Source: Chryseobacterium binzhouense
Lineage (GTDB): Bacteria; Bacteroidota; Bacteroidia; Flavobacteriales; Weeksellaceae
NCBI RefSeq assembly: GCF_007474545.1
Contig: NZ_VKOG01000006.1
Coordinates: forward strand, 62,001-126,000
Direction of reading: 5' to 3'
Length of the DNA: 64,000 nt
The position numbers and the translations under genes are program-made. The notes beneath the pieces were generated by a model. The model ran no database searches, was not told where the DNA came from, and saw nothing but the letters and a program-made list of their open reading frames with translations. Each line of letters begins with the position of its first letter. Within the stretch, counting starts at the first letter, position 1. Positions 43,247 through 52,947 of the stretch are shown here, in pieces.

Positions 43247-46200
43247 ATGAAAAGATTTCTACTCAGTTTAGTATTAATATTTTTGTCATTCAGTTCTCTC
43301 TTTGCCCAAAGAGATACCGAACACTGGATTGCACCCTACTATTACTCTACTTCTTACACACAGGCTCTGTATTTATCTACTGATTCTATTACGCCTTTTG
43401 ATGTAACAATTTACAGTAACAATGCTGTTTTGCCTGGTGGAGTTGTAACAATCAGTAAAGGTAACCCTGTTGTTTTTCAGGTGCCTAATACTTATATCGC
43501 AACCAACTCTGCATCAGAGGCATTCAATGTAATATCAAAAGGTTTGTATCTGAACGGATCTAAACCATTTTTCTGTACTATGAGAATGGTAAGTTCTACC
43601 ACACACGCAGAGATTGTGACCAGTAAAGGAAAGGCTGGAATTGGAAAATTATTTTATGTTGCTAACACCCCATCTACTGCAACATTCAACACATTCACAT
43701 CCGGGATTCTTGCTACAGAAAACAATACTGTGGTAACAGTTACGTGGAACGGAAGTATTACATTCATTGGAGCTCCTACAGGTCTTGGGAATACGCATAC
43801 TGTAACTTTGAATAAGGGTGAGTCTTTTATATTTGCCGGAAACACCACTGCAACTGCTCCGTTTATGGGAGCAAAGATTGTTTCTGACAAACCTATAACA
43901 CTTACAAATGGAAACGTAAATGGTAATTTCGGAGCCAGTACTGCTGCAGGATCTGATGCCATATTAGACCAATCTGTTCCTGTAGAAAGATTAGGAAGTA
44001 CTTTTGCAATGGTAAGAACAAGATCCAATACATCTGATTTGGAAGGAGCCATTGTAATTGCTACTGAAAATAACACTCAGGTTTTTCTAAACGGATCAGG
44101 AGTAGCTATAGCTACTTTAAACGAAGGACAATGGTACAGAATTTCAGGAGACAATTATTTACAGCAAGGAACCTCTGACCATTATAATATGTTGGTATCA
44201 ACATCTAAAAATGTATATTTATATCAACTTGTTTCTGTAAATAACAGCAGTGCAACCTGCGGTTTTAATTATATCCCGCCGTTAAATTGTTTTCTTCCAA
44301 GAAAAATTGATGAGATTCCGCTTATTAATGAAATGCCTCTGAATAATTCAAGCTCTACACCATCTGGAACATTAATTAAATTAAATATTCTTACTGAAGC
44401 TGGAGCTACAGTTTTAGTAAATAATGCTGCTCCAACTGCAGCGCAAGGACCTCACCCTCTTACGGGTAATACAGCTTGGGTAACCTACGGTATTGAAGGA
44501 GTGGCAGGAAATCTTGTTATTGAATCTACAAAAGCTGTTACTGCAGGTATTAACGGCGGCTACTCCACTTCAGGATATGGAGGTTATTTTGCAGGATTCT
44601 CTTCTATTCCTATCATTGCTAAACAAATAGGAGATTGTATTCCGGGAATTATATTAGAGGTAGATGACAGTTATGAAACTTATCAATGGTTTCTAAATAA
44701 TGCTCCAATTGCAGGTGCTACATCTCATACATATACTCCAACGGTAGCTGGTAATTATACGGTAAAAGTAACCATGGGAACATGCCCTCCGGTAACTACA
44801 CCTGTTTACAAGGTTTTCAGCTGTTTACAACAGACCACAAAAACGTTGTTCATTTGCGGAGCTAAAACTATTACTCCAACTTTCACCAATTCATCACAGG
44901 CATTACAGACAAACTCAGTACAAATTCTCACTCAGCCAACAAAAGGTACAGCAACTTTAAACCCAAATACTGGTGTTATTACTTACATTCCAAATCCTGG
45001 TAATCCTCCTGGTACAACGGATGTTATTGTATATAGATTCTGTGGAAATGCAACTGAATTTGTAGACTGTGAGCAAGTAACTTTAAACTTAAGCTTGGTC
45101 CCTTTTGTAGTGAACGACCGCACTATTTATGCTTGTCAATATGCAGGAAAAGGATATTTTAACCTTACAAGTGCTACGGTAACTGATGGCGTAGTACAGA
45201 CTACAAAGAAATTTTACCCCACTCTTGCAGATCTTAATGCAGGAACCAATCAGATAACTAACCCTACAAATTATTTCTCGGGAGCGGGATCTGTATATGT
45301 AAATGTAACTACTGTTGAAGGCTGCGTTGGTAATGCAAAAATTACACTAGCTTTCTATCCGACACCAGTTGTTAATGAAGCTACTCTTACAGAATGCTTT
45401 ATTCAAAATAATGAAACAAAAGGTAAGTTTAATTTAACCGCTGCAAATGTAACGGCAGAAAGTCCCGTAACTAAAAAATTCTACCCCACTTTCACAGATG
45501 CAAGCAATGGAACTAATGAAATTACAACTTTTTTAGACAACTATATTTCAGCAAATGGAGCTGTATATGTGAGAGTTTTCAACTCTAATGACTGTTATGC
45601 TATTGCAAAAATTAACCTTCAGGTTACTCCACCAAACAGATCTACCGTTTTAAAAAATCAATCCATCTGTATTGATGACAGAACTACTTTAGATGCAGGA
45701 CCTGGTTATCAGTCTTATCTATGGAGCAACGGAGCAACCACTCAGTCTATTCAGGGAGTTGGAGTTGGGGAGTACTGGGTTACACTTCAAAGCAACGGGT
45801 GTTACGTGACGCAGTATGTAAGCGTTAAAAAAGCAGAAGATCCGGTAATCACATCTATTGAAATTTCAAACAATACTGCTACCGTAATGGTGAATGGCGG
45901 AACTGCACCTTACAAATATTCTGTAGACGGAACCACCAATTGGCAGGACTCCAATGTATTTACTAATTTATCAAGAGGACAGCACACTTTCTTTGTAAAA
46001 GACTCGTTCGAATGTACACCAATTTCGGTGGAAATTACAATTCCAAACTTAGTAAATGCCATTACACCAAATGGTGACAGAGTAAATGATTATGTTGATT
46101 ATAAAGAATTAGCTTATAAAGAAAATCTTACGTTTACAGTATATGACAGATATGGTAACCTTATTTTCAAAGGCGACAGGTTTAATAATTACAGATGGGA

Positions 46201-46327
46201 CGGAACTCATCAAGACAAAAAAATCCTTACAGGTACATATTGGTATCATATTAATTGGAATGAACCAAATGCTGCTAAGACCCCAATAAAATACACGGGT
46301 TGGATTTTAGTGAAAAACAGAGAATAG
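43247..46327 (+). CDS. Large secreted T9SS type B protein, array member 2
   Basis: The 1026-residue protein has the signal peptide ending FSSLFAQ, then RDTEHWIAPYYYSTSYTQAL. The N-terminal half resembles member 3 more than members 1 and 4 (TTHAEIVTSKGKAGIGK, NSSATCGFNYIPPLNCFLPR, GYGGYFAGFSSIPIIAKQ). Next are an Ig-like module (ETYQWFLNNAPIAGATSH), a beta-rich module with GTATLNPNTGVITYIPN, two shorter Ig-like units, a module with LKNQSICIDDRTTLDAGPGY, and a SprB-like segment. The sorting domain is at about 937-1026 (NAITPNGDRVNDYVDYKELA). No large internal duplication. Outer-membrane export by T9SS is expected. Confidence 0.88.
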   Translation: MKRFLLSLVLIFLSFSSLFAQRDTEHWIAPYYYSTSYTQALYLSTDSITPFDVTIYSNNAVLPGGVVTISKGNPVVFQVPNTYIATNSASEAFNVISKGLYLNGSKPFFCTMRMVSSTTHAEIVTSKGKAGIGKLFYVANTPSTATFNTFTSGILATENNTVVTVTWNGSITFIGAPTGLGNTHTVTLNKGESFIFAGNTTATAPFMGAKIVSDKPITLTNGNVNGNFGASTAAGSDAILDQSVPVERLGSTFAMVRTRSNTSDLEGAIVIATENNTQVFLNGSGVAIATLNEGQWYRISGDNYLQQGTSDHYNMLVSTSKNVYLYQLVSVNNSSATCGFNYIPPLNCFLPRKIDEIPLINEMPLNNSSSTPSGTLIKLNILTEAGATVLVNNAAPTAAQGPHPLTGNTAWVTYGIEGVAGNLVIESTKAVTAGINGGYSTSGYGGYFAGFSSIPIIAKQIGDCIPGIILEVDDSYETYQWFLNNAPIAGATSHTYTPTVAGNYTVKVTMGTCPPVTTPVYKVFSCLQQTTKTLFICGAKTITPTFTNSSQALQTNSVQILTQPTKGTATLNPNTGVITYIPNPGNPPGTTDVIVYRFCGNATEFVDCEQVTLNLSLVPFVVNDRTIYACQYAGKGYFNLTSATVTDGVVQTTKKFYPTLADLNAGTNQITNPTNYFSGAGSVYVNVTTVEGCVGNAKITLAFYPTPVVNEATLTECFIQNNETKGKFNLTAANVTAESPVTKKFYPTFTDASNGTNEITTFLDNYISANGAVYVRVFNSNDCYAIAKINLQVTPPNRSTVLKNQSICIDDRTTLDAGPGYQSYLWSNGATTQSIQGVGVGEYWVTLQSNGCYVTQYVSVKKAEDPVITSIEISNNTATVMVNGGTAPYKYSVDGTTNWQDSNVFTNLSRGQHTFFVKDSFECTPISVEITIPNLVNAITPNGDRVNDYVDYKELAYKENLTFTVYDRYGNLIFKGDRFNNYRWDGTHQDKKILTGTYWYHINWNEPNAAKTPIKYTGWILVKNRE

Positions 46328-46350
46328 ACAGACAATAATTAAAATTAAAA

Positions 46351-46376
46351 AAACCACAATATAACAATTGTGGTTT
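46351..46376 (+). terminator. Terminator after array member 2
   Basis: AAACCACAAT and ATTGTGGTTT form a 10-bp stem with a 6-nt loop and a T run. Confidence 0.85.
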
Positions 46377-46411
46377 TTTTTTGATTGAGACCAAATATTT
46401 ACACACTTATT

Positions 46412-46444
46412 TTGTAATATATCTAAATTTTTCTTTTATTTTTG
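46412..46444 (+). promoter_or_regulatory. Promoter of array member 3
   Basis: TTG at 46412-46414 and TATTTTTG at 46437-46444 are 22 nt apart. The leader repeats the TCCTAATTCT of array member 2 (46451-46460) just before the ATG. Confidence 0.62.
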
Positions 46445-46465
46445 CAATAATCCTAATTCTACATT

Positions 46466-49303
46466 ATGAAAAAATTTCTACTTATTTTTCTACTTTTTAT
46501 TTTAGGGGGCAATTTAACATTCGCTCAGCGAGATACAGATCACTGGATTGCACCCTTCTATGAATCTACATCCTATTCAGGAAGAATGCTGTATCTTTCA
46601 ACAGATTCAGTACAACCATTCGATGTTACCATATACAGTAACAATATCGTTCGGGGAACAGTGACCATCAGTAAAGGATCACCTCAGACCTTTACCGTTT
46701 CTCAGGCATTTATCAGCGCATCTAGTACAAGTGAAGCATTTACAGTAATCAACAAAGGGTTATATTTAAAAGGCGAAAAGCCATTTTACTGTACTCTGAG
46801 AATTGCGAGCAGTACTACCCACGCTGAAATTGTTACAAGTAAAGGGAAAGCTGGTATTGGAAAAGAGTTTTTTGTGGCTACAACTCCTTCACCTTTCAAC
46901 AGCTCAAGCAACAATTTCACAGCGGGCGTTTTAGCGACAGAAGATAATACCAATGTTACAGTTACATGGAGCCCTACTGCAAATATTACATTTATTGGCG
47001 CAACTCCGGCAACTAATACGCATACCTTTACTTTAAATAAAGGTCAGTCATTTATTTTTGCAGGTTTAGGAAATCCTGCCTCCAACATGTCTCTTTTTAC
47101 TGGGGCAAAAATTGTTTCAGATAAACCAATTACCTTAACTAATGGAAACATTAACGGTAATTTCGGAACAGGATCATCCAGTGGTTCTGATTCTATTCTG
47201 GATCAGTCTGTACCTTTAGACAGACTTGGAAATACTTTCGCAATGGTAAGAACCAGATCTGCTACGGCTAATGATATTGAAGGAGGATTGATTATTGCTA
47301 CAGAGAACGGAACTCAAGTTTATTTAAACGGATCTGCAACTCCTGCCGCTACTTTAGATCAGGGTGAATCATACAGAATATCCGGAAGTAATTATATTAA
47401 TCAGGGTTCTGGTCACAGCAATATGTTTATCAGCACAACCAAAAATGTATACCTATACCAATTTGTATCTGTAAATAACAGCAACGCTACCTGTGGTTTC
47501 AATTATATTCCGCCATTAAACTGTTTTTTACCCCGAAAAATTGATGAAATTGGAAAAATTAATGAAATGCCTGCCGGAACAGGAGGTATAAGTACAACTC
47601 CATCAGGAACAATTATTAAATTGAATATTCTTACTGAAGCAGGTGCAACAGTAACGGTAAATAATGTTGCTCCTACAGCAGCACAAGGTCCTTTTCCTGT
47701 AACCGGAAATACCAACTGGGTAACCTACAGTCTGGAAGGAGTTACAGGAAATGTAACTGTTGTATCTGATAAAGCAGTTACTGCAGGAATCAACGGAGGA
47801 TTCAGTACCGCAGGGTATGGCGGATATTTTGCAGGCTTCTCATCAATTCCTTTAATTGCAAAACAAACCGGAGACTGTATACCGGGATTGGTTCTTGAAG
47901 TGGATGACAGCTACGACACTTATCAATGGTTTAGAAATGACATCCCTATTCCGGGAGCCAATAGCAACTCATATACACCTACACAATCGGGCAACTATAC
48001 CGTAAGAATTACTGTAGGATCATGTTTGCCTGCTACAACACCCGTATATAAAGTATTCACTTGTTTAGAAGAAACAACACAGACAAAAACAGTTTGTGAA
48101 GGTTATCTGAATATCGTACCAGAATTTACAACATCATCGCAGACATTTGTTCCAAGTACAGTACAAATTGTAACGCCTCCTGCTAATGGAACAGCATTAG
48201 TAAATTCTACCACAGGAGTTATATCTTACACCCCAAATTTTGGTTTTGCAGGTAATGATACTATTGTATACAAATTCTGCGGAAACGACCCTGAATTTGT
48301 GGATTGCGAGCAAATCACCCTTACTCTGACAGTAAGTGAAAGTCCTGTTGTAAACGAAGCTACTTTAAGAGTATGTTTCCTTGAAGATAATGTTGCTACG
48401 GGATTATTTAATCTAACTCAGGCAAATGTTACCATCCAGCCAGGAGTTACCAAAAAATATTACCCTTCTTTAACTGACGCCAACAACCAAACCAACGAAA
48501 TTACCACTCCTGATAGTTACGTTGCTCCAAATGGAGTAGTGTATGTAAGAGTAAGCAATGCTAACGGATGTTACCGTGTTGCGAAAGTAACTTTAATTGT
48601 ATTTCCGCCAACACAATCTACTGTTTTAGAAGATAAAGTAATTTGTATGGAAACCAGAACTACTTTGGATGCAGGACCTGGCTTCAATGGCTACGAATGG
48701 AGCACAGGAGCAACAACACAGACCATCACAAATGTTGGAGTAGGAACATATTGGGTAAAACTAAAAACCGGAGACTGTGTAACCAAGCAAACGGTAAAAG
48801 TATATGCTTCTGAGCAGCCTGTTATTTCCAGCATTGATATATCAACTAATAATATCACTGTGAATGTTACCGGAGGTGTTGCTCCTTATGAATATTCTAT
48901 CGACAATACAAACTGGCAAGCGTCTAATGTATTTACAGATTTACCGAGAGGAGATGTGAAAGTATACGTAAGAGATACATTCAAATGTGTTCCAATTGAA
49001 GTTAATATTACGATTCCAAATATTGTTAATGTTATTACACCAAACTCAGACGGATTAAACGATGTCTTAGACTACTCTTCACTGGCAAACAAACCAAATC
49101 TTGTGTTTGATATTTTTGACAGATACGGAAACAGAATCCATCAAGGTAATAAAGAAAACGGATACAAATGGGATGGGACTACAAATGGCAGAAAGAGAGT
49201 TTCTACAGGAAATTACTGGTACAGCATCAGCTGGAACGAAAATAACAAAAACCAGACTCCAATTAAATTCCAGGGCTGGATTTTAGTAAAAAACAGAGAA
49301 TAA
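46466..49303 (+). CDS. Large secreted T9SS type B protein, array member 3
   Basis: The 945-residue protein has the signal peptide ending GGNLTFAQ, then RDTDHWIAPFYESTSYSGRM. It is the shortest array member and is closest to member 2 in the N-terminal part (HAEIVTSKGKAGIGKEFF, NSNATCGFNYIPPLNCFLPR). It keeps the Ig-like modules (DTYQWFRNDIPIPGANSN), the Cys-bearing LEDKVICMETRTTLDAGPGF, and a SprB-like repeat (ITVNVTGGVAPYEYSIDNTN). The sorting domain is at about 855-945 (NVITPNSDGLNDVLDYSSLA). It is preceded by its own promoter and followed by a terminator. Confidence 0.88.
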   Translation: MKKFLLIFLLFILGGNLTFAQRDTDHWIAPFYESTSYSGRMLYLSTDSVQPFDVTIYSNNIVRGTVTISKGSPQTFTVSQAFISASSTSEAFTVINKGLYLKGEKPFYCTLRIASSTTHAEIVTSKGKAGIGKEFFVATTPSPFNSSSNNFTAGVLATEDNTNVTVTWSPTANITFIGATPATNTHTFTLNKGQSFIFAGLGNPASNMSLFTGAKIVSDKPITLTNGNINGNFGTGSSSGSDSILDQSVPLDRLGNTFAMVRTRSATANDIEGGLIIATENGTQVYLNGSATPAATLDQGESYRISGSNYINQGSGHSNMFISTTKNVYLYQFVSVNNSNATCGFNYIPPLNCFLPRKIDEIGKINEMPAGTGGISTTPSGTIIKLNILTEAGATVTVNNVAPTAAQGPFPVTGNTNWVTYSLEGVTGNVTVVSDKAVTAGINGGFSTAGYGGYFAGFSSIPLIAKQTGDCIPGLVLEVDDSYDTYQWFRNDIPIPGANSNSYTPTQSGNYTVRITVGSCLPATTPVYKVFTCLEETTQTKTVCEGYLNIVPEFTTSSQTFVPSTVQIVTPPANGTALVNSTTGVISYTPNFGFAGNDTIVYKFCGNDPEFVDCEQITLTLTVSESPVVNEATLRVCFLEDNVATGLFNLTQANVTIQPGVTKKYYPSLTDANNQTNEITTPDSYVAPNGVVYVRVSNANGCYRVAKVTLIVFPPTQSTVLEDKVICMETRTTLDAGPGFNGYEWSTGATTQTITNVGVGTYWVKLKTGDCVTKQTVKVYASEQPVISSIDISTNNITVNVTGGVAPYEYSIDNTNWQASNVFTDLPRGDVKVYVRDTFKCVPIEVNITIPNIVNVITPNSDGLNDVLDYSSLANKPNLVFDIFDRYGNRIHQGNKENGYKWDGTTNGRKRVSTGNYWYSISWNENNKNQTPIKFQGWILVKNRE

Positions 49304-49327
49304 TCAGCTTAAAATTTTTATTCACAT

Positions 49328-49355
49328 AAAAACCGCAATATTTTTTGCGGTTTTT
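49328..49355 (+). terminator. Terminator after array member 3
   Basis: AAAAACCGCAA and TTGCGGTTTTT form a perfect 11-bp stem with a 6-nt loop. Confidence 0.88.
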
Positions 49356-49391
49356 TTTATTATTTTTAAAAACAATACTATATTTTATTGT

Positions 49392-49399
49392 TAAATTTG
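49392..49399 (+). promoter_or_regulatory. -7 element for array member 4
   Basis: TAAATTTG ends 19 nt before the ATG, after the previous terminator. No -33 TTG is seen. Confidence 0.5.
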
Positions 49400-49418
49400 T
49401 GATAAACTCAAATCCAAA

Positions 49419-52400
49419 ATGAAGAAAATTCTATCTTTTTTCCTTATTTTTTATATATTCTCTACAACCCTTGCCCAGCTGGATAGAGAACATTGGTTTG
49501 CGCCTATGATAGATAGAACAGGAAATCCAAATCCATATCAGAAATTATATCTGTCTACCAACCGGACCACTCCCTTTCCGGTAAGTATCTACAATAATAA
49601 TGTATTAATTGGAACGGTAACAATCAGTAAAACGAATCCGCAAAGATTTGATGTTCTGAGAGATTACATTATAACAACCCAGCAATCAGACTTATTTACG
49701 CCAGGTACCAAGGGACTTTATCTTCAGGCAGATTTTCCTTTTTATGCTAATCTGAGGTTTTCAGTTTTTAATCATGCTGAAATTATCACGTCGAAAGGTA
49801 CAGCATCAAAGGGCAATACATTTTACGCAGCATCTGCTCCAATTACTGTCAGCAATGGAATTCTCAATTTTATGACCAGTATACTTGCAACAGAAGATAA
49901 TACTAGTGTTACTATTTCAGGTTATAAACCAACCGTACAGTTTTCCAACGGAACAACCGGTCTTACCAATCCTACTTTAACTTTCACATTAAATAAAGGG
50001 CAATCCTATATTTTGGACGGAATTGGTAATATCACAGGAAACTTTGACGGATTTATCGGTGCCAAGATAGTTGCTACAAAACCGGTCAATGTCACCAACG
50101 GAAATTTCAATGGTCAATATGCAGGAAATCAGCCTTTGAGTTCAGATATTTTAATGGATCAATCAATACCGGTGACACAGCTTGGAAATACTTTTGCCCT
50201 GGTAAAAGGTAACGGTAACATCGGAAGTAACATGGAAGGTGCTCTGGTTATTGCAACCGAAGACAATACAACCATCTTTGTAAACAATGAGACCTTGCCT
50301 ATTGCTACAATCAATACAGGACAATATTTCGTTATTCCAGATTCTAAATACATCCTTCAGGGTAACGGACACTATAATATGTATATTGTAAGCAATAAAA
50401 ATGCTTATGTTTATCAAATGCTTGCAGGAGCCTCTACTACAGGAAATGAAGTGGCAACCGGCGGATTTAATTTTATTCCCGGACTCAACTGCTATCTTCC
50501 AAAACAAATTGATGAGCTGGGATTCATTAATGAAAATTTTGTTCATACTAATGTGAATCCTTCGGGAATACTTAACATACCGACAAAACTAAATTTAATC
50601 ACAGAACGAGGTGCCGTAGTAAATGTAAACGGAGTTCCCCCACCTGCAGGAACAGGACCTTTCAATATGACAGGAACAAACAATTGGGTAACTTATGGAA
50701 TCCCAAACACTACAGGAACAATCACCATTACTTCCACCAAAGCCATTACGGCAGGAATCAATGCAGGAAGTGATGCAGTAGGATATGGCGGATTTTTTGC
50801 CGGATTCCCTACTCAACCAGTTATTCTAAAATCAGGTGGTGACTGCGTTCCGGGAATTGTCCTTACTGTAGATCCTGTTATTTACGAAACTTATCAGTGG
50901 TACCGAAATGGCATTATAATTCCTGGCGCCACCTCTCCTACCTTCACTCCAACACAATCGGGTTTCTATACATGCTCAGTAACGATGGGAAGCTGTGCTC
51001 CGCTCGTTACAGTACAATATAAGGTGCTAAACTGTTTAAAACAAACGACTGAGACTTTAAATATATGTGATGTAAAAACTATACCGCCTACTTTTAGTAC
51101 TTCTACACAGACTCCGGTGCCTTCAACCGTTGCTATTACTACGCCGCCTTCGTTAGGAACTGCTACAATAAATACAACAACAGGAATTATTACCTATAAT
51201 GCAACAAACCCTTCTGCCGGAGGAACAGATACCTTTACTTACACATTCTGCGGTAACGATCCCGATTTTCCGGATTGTGAATCTATAACAGTTATCATCA
51301 ATATACAGCCGGTAACAGTTACCAATACAACACTAACATCATGCAATGTCAATAGTGTAGGAATATTTGACCTGACTACGGCAAACGTAACTGTGAATAC
51401 TCCCGTTGTGAAAACTTACTATACGAGTTTGCTGGCGGCACAAACAGAAAATGCTGCCGGAGAAATTACCAATCCGACCATTCATTCCGCTCCAGCAGGA
51501 ACCTTCGTTTATGTTGTTGTTAAAAATCCTACGGGATGCAAAAACATCGCTCAGATTACTTTAAATTTATTTCCGTTAGCTGTTGTAAACGCAGCAAACA
51601 TAGGAATTCAATGTGATGACAACTTAGACGGAGTGGTAAATGTTGTATTATCAAATATTACTCAGCAAATCCTTAACAATCCGACCTATTTTACAACTGT
51701 AAGATATTATGCTCAGCTTTCAGATGCCAATCTTGGTAATAATAACACACTTCCAAATAACTGGAGTTTCAGTGCCAATACAACAATATATATTCGCGTA
51801 GACTCTCCCGATGGATGTGCACCTGTCATTCAACCTGTAAATTTTACGGTTGGAGCTAAGCTCAGCTTGCTGACAAACTTGCTGGTAACAACCTATTGTG
51901 ATGATGATCTGGATGGCAGCAAACAAGTTAATCTTTCTCAGTTCATCAGTCAATTTACGACAGATCCGCAGGTTTCTGTAAGCTATCACGCTACTTTAGC
52001 AGATGCACAAAATGATGTCTCGCCTATTAATGGAACTGTTACTCTCACCGGAACACATACTTATTTCATCAGATTTGAAAAAGCAGGAATTTGTCCCGAT
52101 GTGGCAACATTAAGAATCACTCTTAAAACGCCTAAAAAATCTGATATACTCACAGACCAGATCATTTGTGCAAAAACACAGACAACATTAGATGCCGGTC
52201 CCGGATTTACGGCTTACATGTGGAGTACAGGAGCAACAACTCAGTCCATATCAAATGTATCAGCAGGTAATTATTGGGTAGAGCTCAGTTTCGACGGCTG
52301 TGTTTATAAACAGTTTGTTACAGTTGCAGAATCTATATTGCCCGTGATTACTTCTATTGAAATTAACGGATCTACCGTAACAATAGGCGTGAGCGGAGGA

Positions 52401-52838
52401 AATCCTGCCTATGAATATTCTCTGGATGGCTTCAACTGGCAATCTTCAAATGTTTTCACAAATGTAACCAGAGGAACATATACCGTTTATGTAAGAGATT
52501 CCCTGAAATGTGAAGTTGTAAAAGAAGAATTTGTGATCATTGACCTGATTAATACTATTACACCAAATGATGACGGCAGAAATGATGTAATCAATTATTC
52601 TTCGTTAATGAATAAGAAAAATCTGGAGTTCAGAATTTTTGACCGTTACGGAGCGGAAGTTTTCCGAGGTACACCCACTAATAAGTTTACCTGGGACGGA
52701 ACAATGAAAGGAAGACCTGTTCCTACAGCAACCTATTGGTATTTTATAAGCTGGACAGAACTTGGAGGCGTAACGACCGTAAAATATTCAAGCTGGCTTT
52801 TGGTAAAGCATAGAAACAATAGTCTTTGGGACAGATAA
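49419..52838 (+). CDS. Large secreted T9SS type B protein, array member 4
   Basis: The 1139-residue protein has the signal peptide ending STTLAQ, then LDREHWFAPMIDRTGNPNPY. It is closer to member 1 than to 2 and 3 (HAEIITSKGTASKGNTFYAA, NEVATGGFNFIPGLNCYLPK, GYGGFFAGFPTQPVI). It has one copy of the module duplicated in member 1 (GIQCDDNLDGVVNVVLSNIT). Next come DILTDQIICAKTQTTLDAGP, a SprB-like segment (VTIGVSGGNPAYEYSLDGFN) and a sorting domain from about 1044 (NTITPNDDGRNDVINYSSLM). It ends in KHRNNSLWDR, a longer tail than the NRE of the others. Confidence 0.88.
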   Translation: MKKILSFFLIFYIFSTTLAQLDREHWFAPMIDRTGNPNPYQKLYLSTNRTTPFPVSIYNNNVLIGTVTISKTNPQRFDVLRDYIITTQQSDLFTPGTKGLYLQADFPFYANLRFSVFNHAEIITSKGTASKGNTFYAASAPITVSNGILNFMTSILATEDNTSVTISGYKPTVQFSNGTTGLTNPTLTFTLNKGQSYILDGIGNITGNFDGFIGAKIVATKPVNVTNGNFNGQYAGNQPLSSDILMDQSIPVTQLGNTFALVKGNGNIGSNMEGALVIATEDNTTIFVNNETLPIATINTGQYFVIPDSKYILQGNGHYNMYIVSNKNAYVYQMLAGASTTGNEVATGGFNFIPGLNCYLPKQIDELGFINENFVHTNVNPSGILNIPTKLNLITERGAVVNVNGVPPPAGTGPFNMTGTNNWVTYGIPNTTGTITITSTKAITAGINAGSDAVGYGGFFAGFPTQPVILKSGGDCVPGIVLTVDPVIYETYQWYRNGIIIPGATSPTFTPTQSGFYTCSVTMGSCAPLVTVQYKVLNCLKQTTETLNICDVKTIPPTFSTSTQTPVPSTVAITTPPSLGTATINTTTGIITYNATNPSAGGTDTFTYTFCGNDPDFPDCESITVIINIQPVTVTNTTLTSCNVNSVGIFDLTTANVTVNTPVVKTYYTSLLAAQTENAAGEITNPTIHSAPAGTFVYVVVKNPTGCKNIAQITLNLFPLAVVNAANIGIQCDDNLDGVVNVVLSNITQQILNNPTYFTTVRYYAQLSDANLGNNNTLPNNWSFSANTTIYIRVDSPDGCAPVIQPVNFTVGAKLSLLTNLLVTTYCDDDLDGSKQVNLSQFISQFTTDPQVSVSYHATLADAQNDVSPINGTVTLTGTHTYFIRFEKAGICPDVATLRITLKTPKKSDILTDQIICAKTQTTLDAGPGFTAYMWSTGATTQSISNVSAGNYWVELSFDGCVYKQFVTVAESILPVITSIEINGSTVTIGVSGGNPAYEYSLDGFNWQSSNVFTNVTRGTYTVYVRDSLKCEVVKEEFVIIDLINTITPNDDGRNDVINYSSLMNKKNLEFRIFDRYGAEVFRGTPTNKFTWDGTMKGRPVPTATYWYFISWTELGGVTTVKYSSWLLVKHRNNSLWDR

Positions 52839-52931
52839 TTTTATAACATTCCTTAACAGTTATTTTTAAAGTTTAATAAAATTTTAACCCTTCGGTTGAA
52901 TAATATCAGCAAAGACTACTGTAATCTTATG

Positions 52932-52939
52932 TACTTTTG
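52932..52939 (+). promoter_or_regulatory. -7 element for the gene at 52948
   Basis: TACTTTTG lies 8 nt before the ATG, which would make the message nearly leaderless. Confidence 0.4.
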
Positions 52940-52947
52940 CATAAGAT

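Noticed and set aside
43654-44076. Minus-strand open frame of 140 codons inside array member 2
   Set aside because: It is the mirror of a Thr/Val/Ala-rich repeat protein and has no start context or homology pattern.
46381-46563. 60-codon open frame between array members 2 and 3
   Set aside because: It overlaps a terminator, a promoter and the start of member 3, with no sign of coding.
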